Assembly: GCF_900114775.1 (NCBI RefSeq)
Contig: NZ_FOUE01000001.1
Coordinates: 372,001-436,000, forward strand
DNA: 64,000 nt
Direction: 5' to 3'
Origin: Marinobacter zhejiangensis
GTDB taxonomy: Bacteria; Pseudomonadota; Gammaproteobacteria; Pseudomonadales; Oleiphilaceae
Position numbers and translations under genes: made by a program. The notes beneath the pieces are model-generated. The model saw only the letters and a program-made list of their open reading frames with translations. It ran no database searches and had not been told where the DNA came from. Each line of letters starts with the position of its first letter. The stretch's first letter is position 1. Shown one piece after another: positions 9,120-17,689 of this stretch.

Positions 9120-11057
9120 TCAGGCGTTTTCGGTGGAACCCGTCGACTGGCCCTTGAAGGCACGGTCGGTGATGCCCGCCAGTGCGGCCTGCAGGGCAGG
9201 CGACTTGTCCAGCACGCCCTGAACAGTCTTGCCGTAACCCAGTCCCTTGGCGAACTTCTCGAAGATGTCGCCATCGCCACCAATCAGCTCGAACTTGGCA
9301 TCCTTCAGCGCCGCGGCCATGACCTTGCCGTTCTCCAGCATACCGATGCGCTGGGCATCGATGGTGGCCATGGTTTCCTTCTCGTGCACTTCCAGGTTCA
9401 TGCGGAACTGCTCGAAGTGACGGGCTTCCTCGGACATGTTGTCGTAGGCCTTGAGTTTTTCCACCAGGCCGCTGGCTTCCGCCTTGGCCATGGCTTCGCG
9501 AGCCTGGGCCTTGGCCTGGCCGAGTTTCTCTTCACCCATGGCTTCGGTTTCAAGCCGCTGCTCGAGTACCCGAACTTCCGCCATGCCGGCTTCTTCGTCG
9601 GCCTTGGCATTGGCGGTCTTGACCTCGGCGGCCACCAGCCCTTCGGCACGCTGGGCCGTTGCCTGAGCTTCCTTCACCTGGGCCTGGGCCAGGCCACTCG
9701 AGGCCGCCAGGGCCTGCTGACCACGGGCCAGTTTTTCATCGGCCGCGGCTTTCTTCTCAGCCGAATCCAGTTGCGCCTGGGCCCGAACCACGACCTCGTC
9801 AGACTCCAGCTTGGCGCGCTCATACGCCGCTTCCGCCGCTTTCACTTCCTTGAGCTTGCGCTCTTCCGCTTCTGCCTCGGCAGAGATCACGGTCTGAACC
9901 TTGAGACGGTCAGCCTCGGAGCGGTTACGCACGTCTTTGATGTTCTCTTCTTCTTCGGCAACACCGCGTTCAACCGCAATGCGCTCGCTGGTGATCACCG
10001 CAATTTCCTTGCGCTCCCCTTCCAGCGCTTTTTCCATACCGATGCGCTCAACTTCCACCGCACGCTGACGGTTCACATCTTCCAGCTCGCGAGCCTGCTG
10101 AATGCGGACATCCTCAATCTGGATGGCACGTTCGCGGGCCTTGGTGGCCATTTCCACCTGACGCAGCCGGTTCTCTTCGGCGATTTCCACTTCCTCATCG
10201 GTCTTGATGCGGGCCGCTTCCGCCTTGGCACGCTCCTGCTGACGAACCTGCTCGGTTTCAGAAGCCTCACGGGCCTGCAGGGTTTCGATCTCACGACGCT
10301 GACGGGCCTCGGCATCGGCCTCGGTACGTTCCAGTTCCAGAGCGGCCTCCCGAGCGGAGACGTTCTTACGCTGGATTTCCAGCTCCTGGTCACGCTCCAG
10401 GCGGTTGGTCTCTACATTGTGCAGAGCGGTGATCTCGGTGATCCGACGGATACCTTCCGAGTCGAGGATGTTATTGGGGTCCAGGGAGCTCTTCGGCGTC
10501 TGTTCCAGGTAATCAATCGCCACGTCTTCCAGGATGTAACCGTTCAGGTCCTCACCAATGGTCTCAACGATGGCATCGCGAAAACGCTGGCGCTCCTCGA
10601 ACAGCTGCATGAAATCCAGCTTCTTGCCGACGGTCTTCAGCGCTTCACTGAATTTGGCATTGAACAGTTCGTTGACCGCCTCCCGATCCGAGGCACGACC
10701 CACGCCTACCGACTTGGCCACCCGCAGCACGTCTTCAGCGGTTTCGTTAACCCGCAGGTAAAAGGCAACGGTAATGTCTGCACGCAGGTTGTCTTTACAG
10801 ATCAGACCGTCTTTACCCGCGCGGTTCAACTCCAGGGTGATCACGGAAATTTTCATGGTCTCCGCACGGTGGATCACCGGCATGACCATGGCACCCGTAA
10901 AATAGACTTTCGGCGTTACCGACATGTCGTTGACGATCAGGGCCTGGCCCTGATCCACCTTACGGTAGAACGCTTTGAACAATGACAGTAGGGCCAGTAC
11001 CGAAATCACCAGCACGCCAACGGCAATCACGCCCGGCATAATCCACGACAAATCCAT
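9120..11057 (-). CDS. yqiK: YqiK-type flotillin (SPFH/band 7) protein
   Basis: This 645-residue protein has one N-terminal membrane segment (about residues 6-28), then an SPFH/band 7 domain (about 30-220), and then a very long Ala/Glu/Arg-rich coiled coil to about 560, the standard flotillin layout. A short C-terminal region (GDGDIFEKFAKGLGYGK) ends the protein. Flotillins oligomerise on the inner membrane and organise lipid microdomains. ATG at 11057 has AGGAG 9 bases upstream. It sits 29 bases after yqiJ and is probably cotranscribed with it and with the AAA ATPase. The same yqiJ-yqiK pairing is known in E. coli, which supports the names. Confident family call; the physiological role is inferred. 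Confidence 0.93.
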   Translation of the reverse strand: MDLSWIMPGVIAVGVLVISVLALLSLFKAFYRKVDQGQALIVNDMSVTPKVYFTGAMVMPVIHRAETMKISVITLELNRAGKDGLICKDNLRADITVAFYLRVNETAEDVLRVAKSVGVGRASDREAVNELFNAKFSEALKTVGKKLDFMQLFEERQRFRDAIVETIGEDLNGYILEDVAIDYLEQTPKSSLDPNNILDSEGIRRITEITALHNVETNRLERDQELEIQRKNVSAREAALELERTEADAEARQRREIETLQAREASETEQVRQQERAKAEAARIKTDEEVEIAEENRLRQVEMATKARERAIQIEDVRIQQARELEDVNRQRAVEVERIGMEKALEGERKEIAVITSERIAVERGVAEEEENIKDVRNRSEADRLKVQTVISAEAEAEERKLKEVKAAEAAYERAKLESDEVVVRAQAQLDSAEKKAAADEKLARGQQALAASSGLAQAQVKEAQATAQRAEGLVAAEVKTANAKADEEAGMAEVRVLEQRLETEAMGEEKLGQAKAQAREAMAKAEASGLVEKLKAYDNMSEEARHFEQFRMNLEVHEKETMATIDAQRIGMLENGKVMAAALKDAKFELIGGDGDIFEKFAKGLGYGKTVQGVLDKSPALQAALAGITDRAFKGQSTGSTENA

Positions 11058-11086
11058 TTAGTGTGTCTCCTGCGTTGTTGAGCAAA

Positions 11087-11716
11087 TTAACCGGCAGAGC
11101 CGGAAAGAAAGTCGGCTTCCGGGATCACCCAGTAAGCCTGTTGATCGGACAGATACTCCACCAGCACCACGCGGTCACGACGTGCCAGTGGTGCATCACT
11201 GCGAATCTGGAGAATCAGGTGAGCGCCGTCACGATGGGCTTCCGCCCGACCTTTGCCGGAGCTTTCATTGAAGGCCAGCACCACGCAGGCCGTGCCAATC
11301 ACCTGTTTTTGCATCGGGCGCTTGTAGGCTCGGCGGAACAGTGGACGCAACGGCCGCACTAGGACAGAGGTCACCAGCAGCCCCACAAACAACGCTGCCG
11401 GAATCACCAGCAGACCAAACATCACATGGCCCCAGCCACCACCAAACATGGCGCCGAACAGCAAGTCCGCAAAATAGGCCAGTAACCAGCTGGATAGGAA
11501 CAGCAGTGTCAGAACCAATGGTAACGGTACGCCCTGCAAACCCAGGGTAACCATTAACCCGCCAACATCAGCAGACGAGTCGATGTCCATGTCGGCATCA
11601 CCGTCGAGATCAACCAGCCCCAACAGGGAAATCAGCCAATAAATAACCGCGACGGCCAGCAACACCGTGAAGATGACAGTCGGAAATGAGAAGGTAATCG
11701 CAAGAAATGCTTCCAT
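11087..11716 (-). CDS. yqiJ: YqiJ family membrane protein (OB-fold, NfeD-like)
   Basis: This 209-residue protein starts MEAFLAITFSFPTVIF. Three hydrophobic stretches (about 5-30, 60-85 and 95-120) are followed by a soluble C-terminal beta-rich domain that fits an OB-fold (QVIGTACVVLAFNESSGKGRAEA, ending in YWVIPEADF). YqiJ and NfeD proteins partner flotillins in membrane microdomains. The open frame extends to 11974. ATG at 11716 is chosen for its AAGGA 7 bases upstream and because the upstream residues look non-coding. It is the first gene of the yqiJ-yqiK-AAA operon and is divergent from yjfI across 275 bases. Confidence 0.88.
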   Translation of the reverse strand: MEAFLAITFSFPTVIFTVLLAVAVIYWLISLLGLVDLDGDADMDIDSSADVGGLMVTLGLQGVPLPLVLTLLFLSSWLLAYFADLLFGAMFGGGWGHVMFGLLVIPAALFVGLLVTSVLVRPLRPLFRRAYKRPMQKQVIGTACVVLAFNESSGKGRAEAHRDGAHLILQIRSDAPLARRDRVVLVEYLSDQQAYWVIPEADFLSGSAG

Positions 11717-11991
11717 GAACAGTCCTTTTCCACGGTTTGAACTACGCTGTTTTATCAAACCTCCCGTGACAGATGAAGGGAGTTTCGTACCCACTGCATT
11801 TTTCTGACATATTCTGTCACGAGCCTTTGTCTTATACCCCAGCAAACGGACAGTTTGCAAACTCTTTGTTTTACGGTATAGACTGGAACCCATGACATAA
11901 CATGTCAACTCACTGCAATCGGCGCCGACCCTGTTTACGTCTGGGCCACCAAGGCACCGGTGCAGCCGAGCCACTAGAAAAGGAGCTTATT
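11717..11991. promoter_or_regulatory. divergent promoter region yqiJ / yjfI
   Basis: This 275-base non-coding stretch separates the yqiJ operon from yjfI-pspA. For the rightward genes, TTTGCA at 11854-11859 and TATAGA at 11877-11882 (17-base spacer) form a plausible sigma70 promoter about 110 bases before yjfI. The stretch is AT-richer than the flanking genes. I see no clear operator palindrome. Confidence 0.4.
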
Positions 11992-12396
11992 GTGGACACT
12001 CAATCCCTCATCCTTGCACTGGGAGATGCTACACACGCGGGCAGGACATTTAATGTCATGCCAGTCGCCGGAGACGATCCGGTCCTTCAGATCGCGGTCT
12101 CCGGGGCAGATGAAACGCCCGTCTACCTTACGGTAACCGAGTCCCAAATTCTGTGCCTGGTTTATCTTTTCGAGGAGAGCGAAATCCGCACCTCGGCTCT
12201 GCCCGAGCTTCACGAGAGCATGCTCCGCATCAGCGTACCGATGCCACTGAGTGCCCTGGGCAAAGTTGAAAACCACTACGTGGTCTACGGATCCCTCAGC
12301 CCCACCTCCAGCCAGACCGAGGTGATGCAGGAACTGGTCACCCTCGCAGACAATGCGATCGACTTGTTACAGACGTTTGAAGACTTTCTGGAATAA
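11992..12396 (+). CDS. yjfI: YjfI/DUF2170 family protein
   Basis: This 134-residue acidic cytoplasmic protein begins with a GTG at 11992 that has AGGAG 6 bases upstream. The longer frame from 11902 has no such signal. The sequence (VTESQILCLVYLFEESEIR, LHESMLRISVPMPLSALGKV, then a leucine-rich acidic C-terminal helix) fits the DUF2170/YjfI family. In E. coli yjfI precedes the pspA-like yjfJ, as here, with a 15-base gap to pspA. Its role is not well known; an accessory of PspA-like membrane maintenance is inferred from constant neighbourhood. Confidence 0.82.
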   Translation: MDTQSLILALGDATHAGRTFNVMPVAGDDPVLQIAVSGADETPVYLTVTESQILCLVYLFEESEIRTSALPELHESMLRISVPMPLSALGKVENHYVVYGSLSPTSSQTEVMQELVTLADNAIDLLQTFEDFLE

Positions 12397-12411
12397 TCAG
12401 GGGACGATGAC

Positions 12412-13107
12412 ATGAAAGCCGTACTGAAAAAGCTAATGACCGCCATGCGGGGCAGCGTAAATGAGCTGGGTGAAGCTGTGGTCGACAGCCAGGGCAGCCG
12501 CATCCTTGAACAGGAACTTCGTGACTCCGAGCACGAACTGAAACAGGCCAAAAATGAGCTGGCAGCGCTGATGGCCGAAGTCGCCTCCCTGAACCGCCAG
12601 ATCAAGACTGAGTCCGATAGCGCGGAAAGCCGTGAGCAGGACGCCCGTAAAGCGCTGGCCGCCGGTCAGGAAGAGCTGGCCCGGGAAGTGGCCGAACGCA
12701 TTGTTGGCCACGAACGGCGCAAGGTCGAACTGACCCAGGCCCGCGTCCAGCTTGAGGAACGTACCCGCGGGCTTAAAGAGCGGGTTCAGAAAGCCGAAAA
12801 GCAGCTGGCCGAATACCGCCGCGAACTGCAGGTGGTCAAAACCAACGAGCGGGTGCTGCGCACCACCGCCCAGATCGACACCAACATCAACAGCAACCAG
12901 TCGTCGCTGAGCACCGCCCGGGAAACCCTGGAGCGCATCCGCGAGCGTCAGGCCCGTGAGGAAGACCGTCAGGGCGCCCGTGCGCAGCTGGAGAAGGAAC
13001 TCACCGGACAGGACCTGGATGAAAAACTGAAAGCCGCGGGCATTGATGCCGAGCAGGATTCAGTCAACGACGTCCTCGCCCGTCTGAGGGGCGACCAGCC
13101 GTCCTGA
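12412..13107 (+). CDS. pspA: PspA/IM30 family protein (YjfJ-like)
   Basis: This 231-residue, almost entirely helical protein has heptad-rich stretches throughout (for example LEERTRGLKERVQKAEKQLAEYRREL), as expected for PspA/Vipp1 ESCRT-III-like membrane-remodelling proteins. The N-terminal helix MKAVLKKLMTAMRGSVNELG is amphipathic and would bind membrane. The C-terminus ends soon after a charged AGIDAEQDSVNDVLARLRG segment, like YjfJ. It follows yjfI in an operon and ends at a strong hairpin. No pspF, pspB or pspC is visible nearby, so classical Psp regulation is not supported here. Confidence 0.92.
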   Translation: MKAVLKKLMTAMRGSVNELGEAVVDSQGSRILEQELRDSEHELKQAKNELAALMAEVASLNRQIKTESDSAESREQDARKALAAGQEELAREVAERIVGHERRKVELTQARVQLEERTRGLKERVQKAEKQLAEYRRELQVVKTNERVLRTTAQIDTNINSNQSSLSTARETLERIRERQAREEDRQGARAQLEKELTGQDLDEKLKAAGIDAEQDSVNDVLARLRGDQPS

Positions 13108-13140
13108 TCCCCCCCAGGCACCCGTGATGACCTGACCTCA

Positions 13141-13175
13141 GCCCGAAGGCACTCGCCGTGCCTTCGGGCCTTTAT
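13141..13175 (+). terminator. terminator after yjfI-pspA
   Basis: A perfect 12-base stem GCCCGAAGGCAC / GTGCCTTCGGGC (13141-13152 and 13158-13169) with a 5-base loop TCGCC is followed by CTTTATAT. It lies 33 bases after the pspA stop. The T-run is short, so some read-through into the next gene is possible. Confidence 0.8.
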
Positions 13176-13190
13176 ATAAGTAGATCCCAG

Positions 13191-13532
13191 ATGAGCGACA
13201 AGAAAGAATGGTCCAAGGAAGTTGAAGCGCTACAAGCGGTTCAGCTGGCGTTTGACCTGTCCAGCGACATCCAGCGCGCCTTTCGTGTTGCCGCTGCCAT
13301 GCAAGACCTGAACACGTCCTCAATGGTGCGCAAAGTGCTGAACCTGCCCTACCGCAGGAAGCGCATCCGTCCACGGCTCACCGTCACCCTGCACGAGGAA
13401 GACTTCGAACAACTGGCCGCCCGCTACCAGCTGCCCGCCAGCGACCGTGCCGCCATCCGCCAGCGCGTCGCCGAAGAACTCGGGCAGTTTGCCACAGCAT
13501 TCCTGGCAGACCAGGACACTCCAGGTTCGTAA
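13191..13532 (+). CDS. small basic/helical protein, possible ribbon-helix-helix-like
   Basis: This 113-residue protein starts MSDKKEWSKEVEALQ just after the pspA terminator. A central segment (NTSSMVRKVLNLPYRRKRIRP, then LTVTLHEEDFEQLAARYQLP) recalls small DNA-binding ribbon-helix-helix proteins that carry an SxxIRKxLGLP-like helix. This is a resemblance only. No catalytic motif is seen. ATG at 13191 is preferred over an ATG at 13158, which lies inside the terminator hairpin. The gene converges with the MscS gene with only 4 bases between stop codons. Whether it is read through from pspA or has its own promoter is unclear. Confidence 0.7.
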   Translation: MSDKKEWSKEVEALQAVQLAFDLSSDIQRAFRVAAAMQDLNTSSMVRKVLNLPYRRKRIRPRLTVTLHEEDFEQLAARYQLPASDRAAIRQRVAEELGQFATAFLADQDTPGS

Positions 13533-13536
13533 TTGC

Positions 13537-16209
13537 TTACTTCCCGGCGTCGGTACGGATATGGATATCCCGTTGCGGGAACGGAATCTCGATCCCGGCC
13601 TTTGCCAGCTCCCGGGTGATAGTGGCATGGATTTCGTGGGATAACGGCATGATATCGAGCATGCTGTGGACGAATACCCGGACCTCAAAGTTGATGCTGC
13701 TGTCGCCCAACCCCACACAAAATACCGAGGGTGCAGGCTCCGCAACCACCCGTTCGTTACTCGTCGCCACCCCCATCAGCAGCTCCCGCACCTGATCAAC
13801 ATCGGAGCCGTACGCTACCCCAACCCGCACGATTACCCGGGTAATCGAGTCCGTCAACGTCCAGTTGGTTAGATCCTGGGTGACAAAGGTCTTGTTGGGG
13901 ATGATCTGCTCTTTGCGGTCCCAGTCCACCAGCGTGGTGGCCCGAATGCGGATACGGGACACCGTACCGGTGATTCCGCCGATGGTGACCGTATCTCCGA
14001 CCCGGATTGGCCGCTCGAACAGCAGGATGATGCCCGACACGAAGTTGGCAACGATCTCCTGCAGGCCAAAGCCCAGACCGACACCCAGCGCGGCGACCAA
14101 CCATTGCAGCTTCGACCACTCCGCCCCAAGAATATTGAGCGAGGCAATGACTCCCACGATAACGATCAGGTAAGTGACCACCGTGGTGATGGCATAACCA
14201 GTTCCCGGCGCCAACTGCATCCGGCTGAGCACCATAACCTCCAATGTGCCTGGCAAGTTGCGGGTGGCATAGACCGTAATGAACGCCACCAATGCAGATA
14301 GCCCCAGGTCTGCCAGGGTAACGGTCATGGTGGTGTCACCACTGCTGACGCTCCACAAGGCGATTTCATCAAACAGGTGCAAGGCAGGAACGATCGGAGC
14401 CCACAGAATCCAGAGCCCGCCAATCGCCACCGCCAGCGCCACAATCGCCATCAAGGCCTGACTCTGGGCACTGATGTCGTGCAGGTCCATTTCTGGCAAA
14501 TCGAGACTGATCGGACGCCCTTCTCCCGACGTACCGGAGGCCTCTAGCAATGCCTCCTTTTCCTGCTCCTTCGCCCGTTGTGCCCGCAGACGCTCCAGTT
14601 TCAGGCGCCGCTCACGCACCGCCAGCCCGCGCAACCCCACGTACCGCAACAACGTCAGGAACACCAACCAGCACACGCTGATAAACAGCACACCTTCCAG
14701 CTGCAAGGCGGTGTAGTGGTAACCCGCCAACGACCCCAGCGCCAGCAACAACGGCGTTGCGACGGCGATTATGTGGACAAATTTCAAACCCTTGGAATCA
14801 CGTCGGGCCGGAGTTCCGGTCCGGTGCGCCGCCGCCAGGCGATGAACAAACAGAGCCAATGCCAAGGACGCCAGGGTAAAAGCAACCCGCCCGAAACTGT
14901 CCTCATACTCCGCAAAGGCCGCACCCTGGCTAATCGGCAGCAGCGCGGATACCGGCAGCAAGACAACCAATAACTGGGGAATACCCCGGCGGATGGCCGC
15001 CAGCAACGCTGGCCGCCACTTGAAATGCTGCTCAGCCACGCCCCCTGGCCGTGCGATCTGCGACATCACCCCCAGCAGAAACAACAACACCGCCGCGTCC
15101 ACCAAGCCATTGGCCAGCCCCCGCCCCAGCTGCCCCCCTTCCGCGACAGCCAGCGCAGCCAGTAACAGCAGGATCGCACCCGGCAACGCCAGTGTGACGG
15201 AGCACAACAGGGCCGACACCGTCAGGCCAACCCGGTCCTGACCAACTTTGCCGATGAGGCGACTGTCCTCCCACAGGCGCTTTTTCACACGCCGGCGCGT
15301 ATACGCCAGCCCCAGCAACAGCAGGGCTAGAAGAACGAACCATGGCAGCCGGGCCTTGACCGACTGGGGAACCCCTTTGACTAGCTCAACAAGTCCTGCC
15401 GGCTCGAAGATGGCCTTGGCGGCCTGGAACAACCCGGTAAACAGATCCAGCCCCACCGGCTCCATACTCGGCAGCCAGAATAAGCGACGGCGAACCAGCT
15501 CCTGATAGGCTTCCAGGCGCTGTTCCAGCGTGGTAATGGTGTGGAAATACTCGGTCAGTGCTTCGATATGATCATTGACCAGGGTTCGCAACCGGTTCAA
15601 CACCTGAATGCGCTGGTCAATCAAGTGGTCGCTGACCGGTTCATCCGGATCAAGTACCGCGCCAAACTCTTCAAGCTGGAACTGCTCGACCCGGGCGGCC
15701 TCCAGCTGTTCCTTAATGGCGGGCACCAAATTCTTGGCAAGGTGCTGCTGACCCAGACGGTCCAGCCGCCGGCGCAGCAGGTTGGCGTAATTCTCCGACA
15801 GCCCCAGGCCAGCAGACTCCAGCCGCTGCTCGAGGCTTGCAAACTCATCGTCCAGGCGGGTTAACAGGGATTGCGCAAAGGCCTGGCGTTCCCTGGTCTG
15901 CTGGAGTGCTGCCCGGCGTTCGTTCAGGGCACCCTGCAGCGACTCAATTTCCTGCCGGATTCCAGAGTCAGATTCCGAAGGCACCTCAATCGGCAGCGGT
16001 GCTGGCGTCTCCGACTCCGTCGGCGCCTCTATGATTGGCGCCTGAACCACTGGAGTTTGCTCCTGCGGTTCTTCATCCAGAGCGTTCACCTGCACCTGCG
16101 CCCACGCAGGCAGACTTAGCAGCAGGAACGCCCAAACCAACCAGGTGAACCGCCCTCCCACAGAGAAACTGCACCCTCGATCATGCCCACGACCCTGCCT
16201 TCTGCTCAT
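13537..16209 (-). CDS. MscS-family mechanosensitive channel with large periplasmic N-terminus
   Basis: This protein has about 890 residues. A signal sequence (FTWLVWAFLLLSLPAWAQ) is followed by a periplasmic coiled-coil region, a middle section with many membrane helices (about residues 260-600), and a C-terminal MscS core. The pore helix GVGLGFGLQEIVANFVSGIILLFERPIRVGD is followed by the beta domain VGDTVTIGGITGTVSRI. The size and layout fit the MscK/MscM (YjeP) group, which opens under osmotic tension. The longest frame begins with TTG at 16236. I prefer ATG at 16209, though its ribosome site (AGGCAG) is weak. It is convergent with the small helical gene to its left. Confidence 0.88.
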   Translation of the reverse strand: MSRRQGRGHDRGCSFSVGGRFTWLVWAFLLLSLPAWAQVQVNALDEEPQEQTPVVQAPIIEAPTESETPAPLPIEVPSESDSGIRQEIESLQGALNERRAALQQTRERQAFAQSLLTRLDDEFASLEQRLESAGLGLSENYANLLRRRLDRLGQQHLAKNLVPAIKEQLEAARVEQFQLEEFGAVLDPDEPVSDHLIDQRIQVLNRLRTLVNDHIEALTEYFHTITTLEQRLEAYQELVRRRLFWLPSMEPVGLDLFTGLFQAAKAIFEPAGLVELVKGVPQSVKARLPWFVLLALLLLGLAYTRRRVKKRLWEDSRLIGKVGQDRVGLTVSALLCSVTLALPGAILLLLAALAVAEGGQLGRGLANGLVDAAVLLFLLGVMSQIARPGGVAEQHFKWRPALLAAIRRGIPQLLVVLLPVSALLPISQGAAFAEYEDSFGRVAFTLASLALALFVHRLAAAHRTGTPARRDSKGLKFVHIIAVATPLLLALGSLAGYHYTALQLEGVLFISVCWLVFLTLLRYVGLRGLAVRERRLKLERLRAQRAKEQEKEALLEASGTSGEGRPISLDLPEMDLHDISAQSQALMAIVALAVAIGGLWILWAPIVPALHLFDEIALWSVSSGDTTMTVTLADLGLSALVAFITVYATRNLPGTLEVMVLSRMQLAPGTGYAITTVVTYLIVIVGVIASLNILGAEWSKLQWLVAALGVGLGFGLQEIVANFVSGIILLFERPIRVGDTVTIGGITGTVSRIRIRATTLVDWDRKEQIIPNKTFVTQDLTNWTLTDSITRVIVRVGVAYGSDVDQVRELLMGVATSNERVVAEPAPSVFCVGLGDSSINFEVRVFVHSMLDIMPLSHEIHATITRELAKAGIEIPFPQRDIHIRTDAGK

Positions 16210-16363
16210 CTGCCTACGCGCCTGAAATAACGTCAAAAGAGTATGGATTATCAGACCTTATCTGGCGATGACGATCAAGCGTCGTGTCGGCTTTCAGAAT
16301 CCGTGAAGACCGGTACAAGACTCGTAGAGAGCATGGCAAACGAGCCCCGCCGGGCTTTACCTC

Positions 16364-17527
16364 TCAATCCACAATAACGTGCGGCAAAAAGCGAGAGGTG
16401 TCACGGGTGATGACGGTGTTGTCTTCACGGATCCCCATTCCGGCCGCTTCGTTACCGACCACCCAACTACCGATCAGACAATAGTGCCCTTGGAACCTCG
16501 GTGGCGGATACCAGCCCTGTATGATGGTCGCGCCGTCGCCATAAGGGCCCTCGACAGTCATCTCGACACCAGCGGCGGTTTCCACTGAAACATTCGCGCC
16601 TTCACGGGAGAAGAAGGGCTTGCGCACCCAGCGTGCTGGCCTTTCCGCAAGGCCAGCATCGTCCGCAAACCAGGCCGGCAACAGATTAGGGTGATCGGGA
16701 TAACGTTCCCACAACAGGGGCAGAATCCCTTTATTGGAAAGAATCAGCTTCCATGGAGGTTCGATGTACTGGACCGCACTTTTGGTGATGTGGTCAGAGA
16801 AGTCTTCCTGCCACATCCATTCCCATGGGTACAATTTGAACAGCTGATCGATTGACCGTTCCCGAAGATCCGTAAAGCATCCCGTCGGAGCCAGGCCAAT
16901 GTCATCCATATACATGGAAACGGGTGCCAGCCCCGCCTGCTTGGCGCAGTCTGCCAAGTACTCAATGGTTCCGAGATCTTCCGGGTGATCCCGGCAGCAC
17001 GCCAAGTGGAGGGCCTGACCTGCCCGTCCTATAGTGCCAAGACGTTCAACCAAGGCCTCCTGCAGACGGTTGAATTGGTCTGCCCCCGAAGGCAATTGCC
17101 CCCGTTCAATTTGCTGCTCCAACCACAGCCACTGGAAAAAACCGGTTTCATACAACGAGGTGGGGGTGTCAGCATTGTATTCGTAGAACTTGGCGGGCCC
17201 TTGTCCATCGTAGGAAAAGTCCATACGGCCATAGAGGGACGGTTCAGAGAACTTCCAGCTTTCGGCAATCAGGTCCCACGCTTTTTGGGGAATGGCTAAC
17301 CGCGTCATCAGGCGTTCGCTGGTCACCACTTCGCCAACCAACTCCAGACACATGGCATGCAGAAGCTCGGTCGGCGCTCCAATATCCTCTTCAATCTCAC
17401 GAAGCGTGAACTGATAGCAGGCAGATTCATCCCAGTAGGGCTCGCCATTCAGGGTATGAAAACGAAATCCAAAAGCCTCTGCCTGGGAACACCAATCAGG
17501 GCGCGGCTGAACCTGTAGACGTTGCAT
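16364..17527 (-). CDS. glutathionylspermidine synthase-like ATP-grasp protein (YgiC/YjfC)
   Basis: This 387-residue protein matches the C-terminal synthetase domain of glutathionylspermidine synthase: FSYDGQGPAKFYEYNADTP (substrate and metal region), KLILSNKGILPLLWERYPDHPNLLPA, and RWVRKPFFSREGANV followed by GPYGDGATIIQGWYP (ATP-grasp elements). It lacks the amidase half, as YgiC and YjfC do. The reaction is inferred as ATP-dependent amide ligation to an unknown acceptor. ATG 17527 has AAGGA 7 bases upstream. It is divergent from a ygiB-like gene; ygiB-ygiC and yjfM-yjfC pairs occur in E. coli. Together with yjfI and pspA nearby, this recapitulates an E. coli yjf-type cluster. Confidence 0.9.
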   Translation of the reverse strand: MQRLQVQPRPDWCSQAEAFGFRFHTLNGEPYWDESACYQFTLREIEEDIGAPTELLHAMCLELVGEVVTSERLMTRLAIPQKAWDLIAESWKFSEPSLYGRMDFSYDGQGPAKFYEYNADTPTSLYETGFFQWLWLEQQIERGQLPSGADQFNRLQEALVERLGTIGRAGQALHLACCRDHPEDLGTIEYLADCAKQAGLAPVSMYMDDIGLAPTGCFTDLRERSIDQLFKLYPWEWMWQEDFSDHITKSAVQYIEPPWKLILSNKGILPLLWERYPDHPNLLPAWFADDAGLAERPARWVRKPFFSREGANVSVETAAGVEMTVEGPYGDGATIIQGWYPPPRFQGHYCLIGSWVVGNEAAGMGIREDNTVITRDTSRFLPHVIVD

Positions 17528-17689
17528 GGAGCATCCTTCTCCCGACTAATCACTCGTCCGTGTAGCAATACGGGCGCGAGTGTATCAAAACTGAGAACTT
17601 CGTAACTGTTAACTGGTCCCGGCCGTTTGACCTGCCTGACTCGTTGCTATAGATTTTCGCCCGAAGTGCAATCAGGAGAAGGATACTCC

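Noticed and set aside
9018-10985. 655-residue rightward ORF opposite yqiK
   Set aside because: It mirrors the Glu/Ala-rich coiled coil of the flotillin and has no recognisable domain.
11952-11967. AGGCAC...CAGC resembling a sigma54 -24/-12 element before yjfI
   Set aside because: The predicted start would leave only about 14 bases of leader, with the ribosome site almost at the transcript start, and the -12 half is poor.
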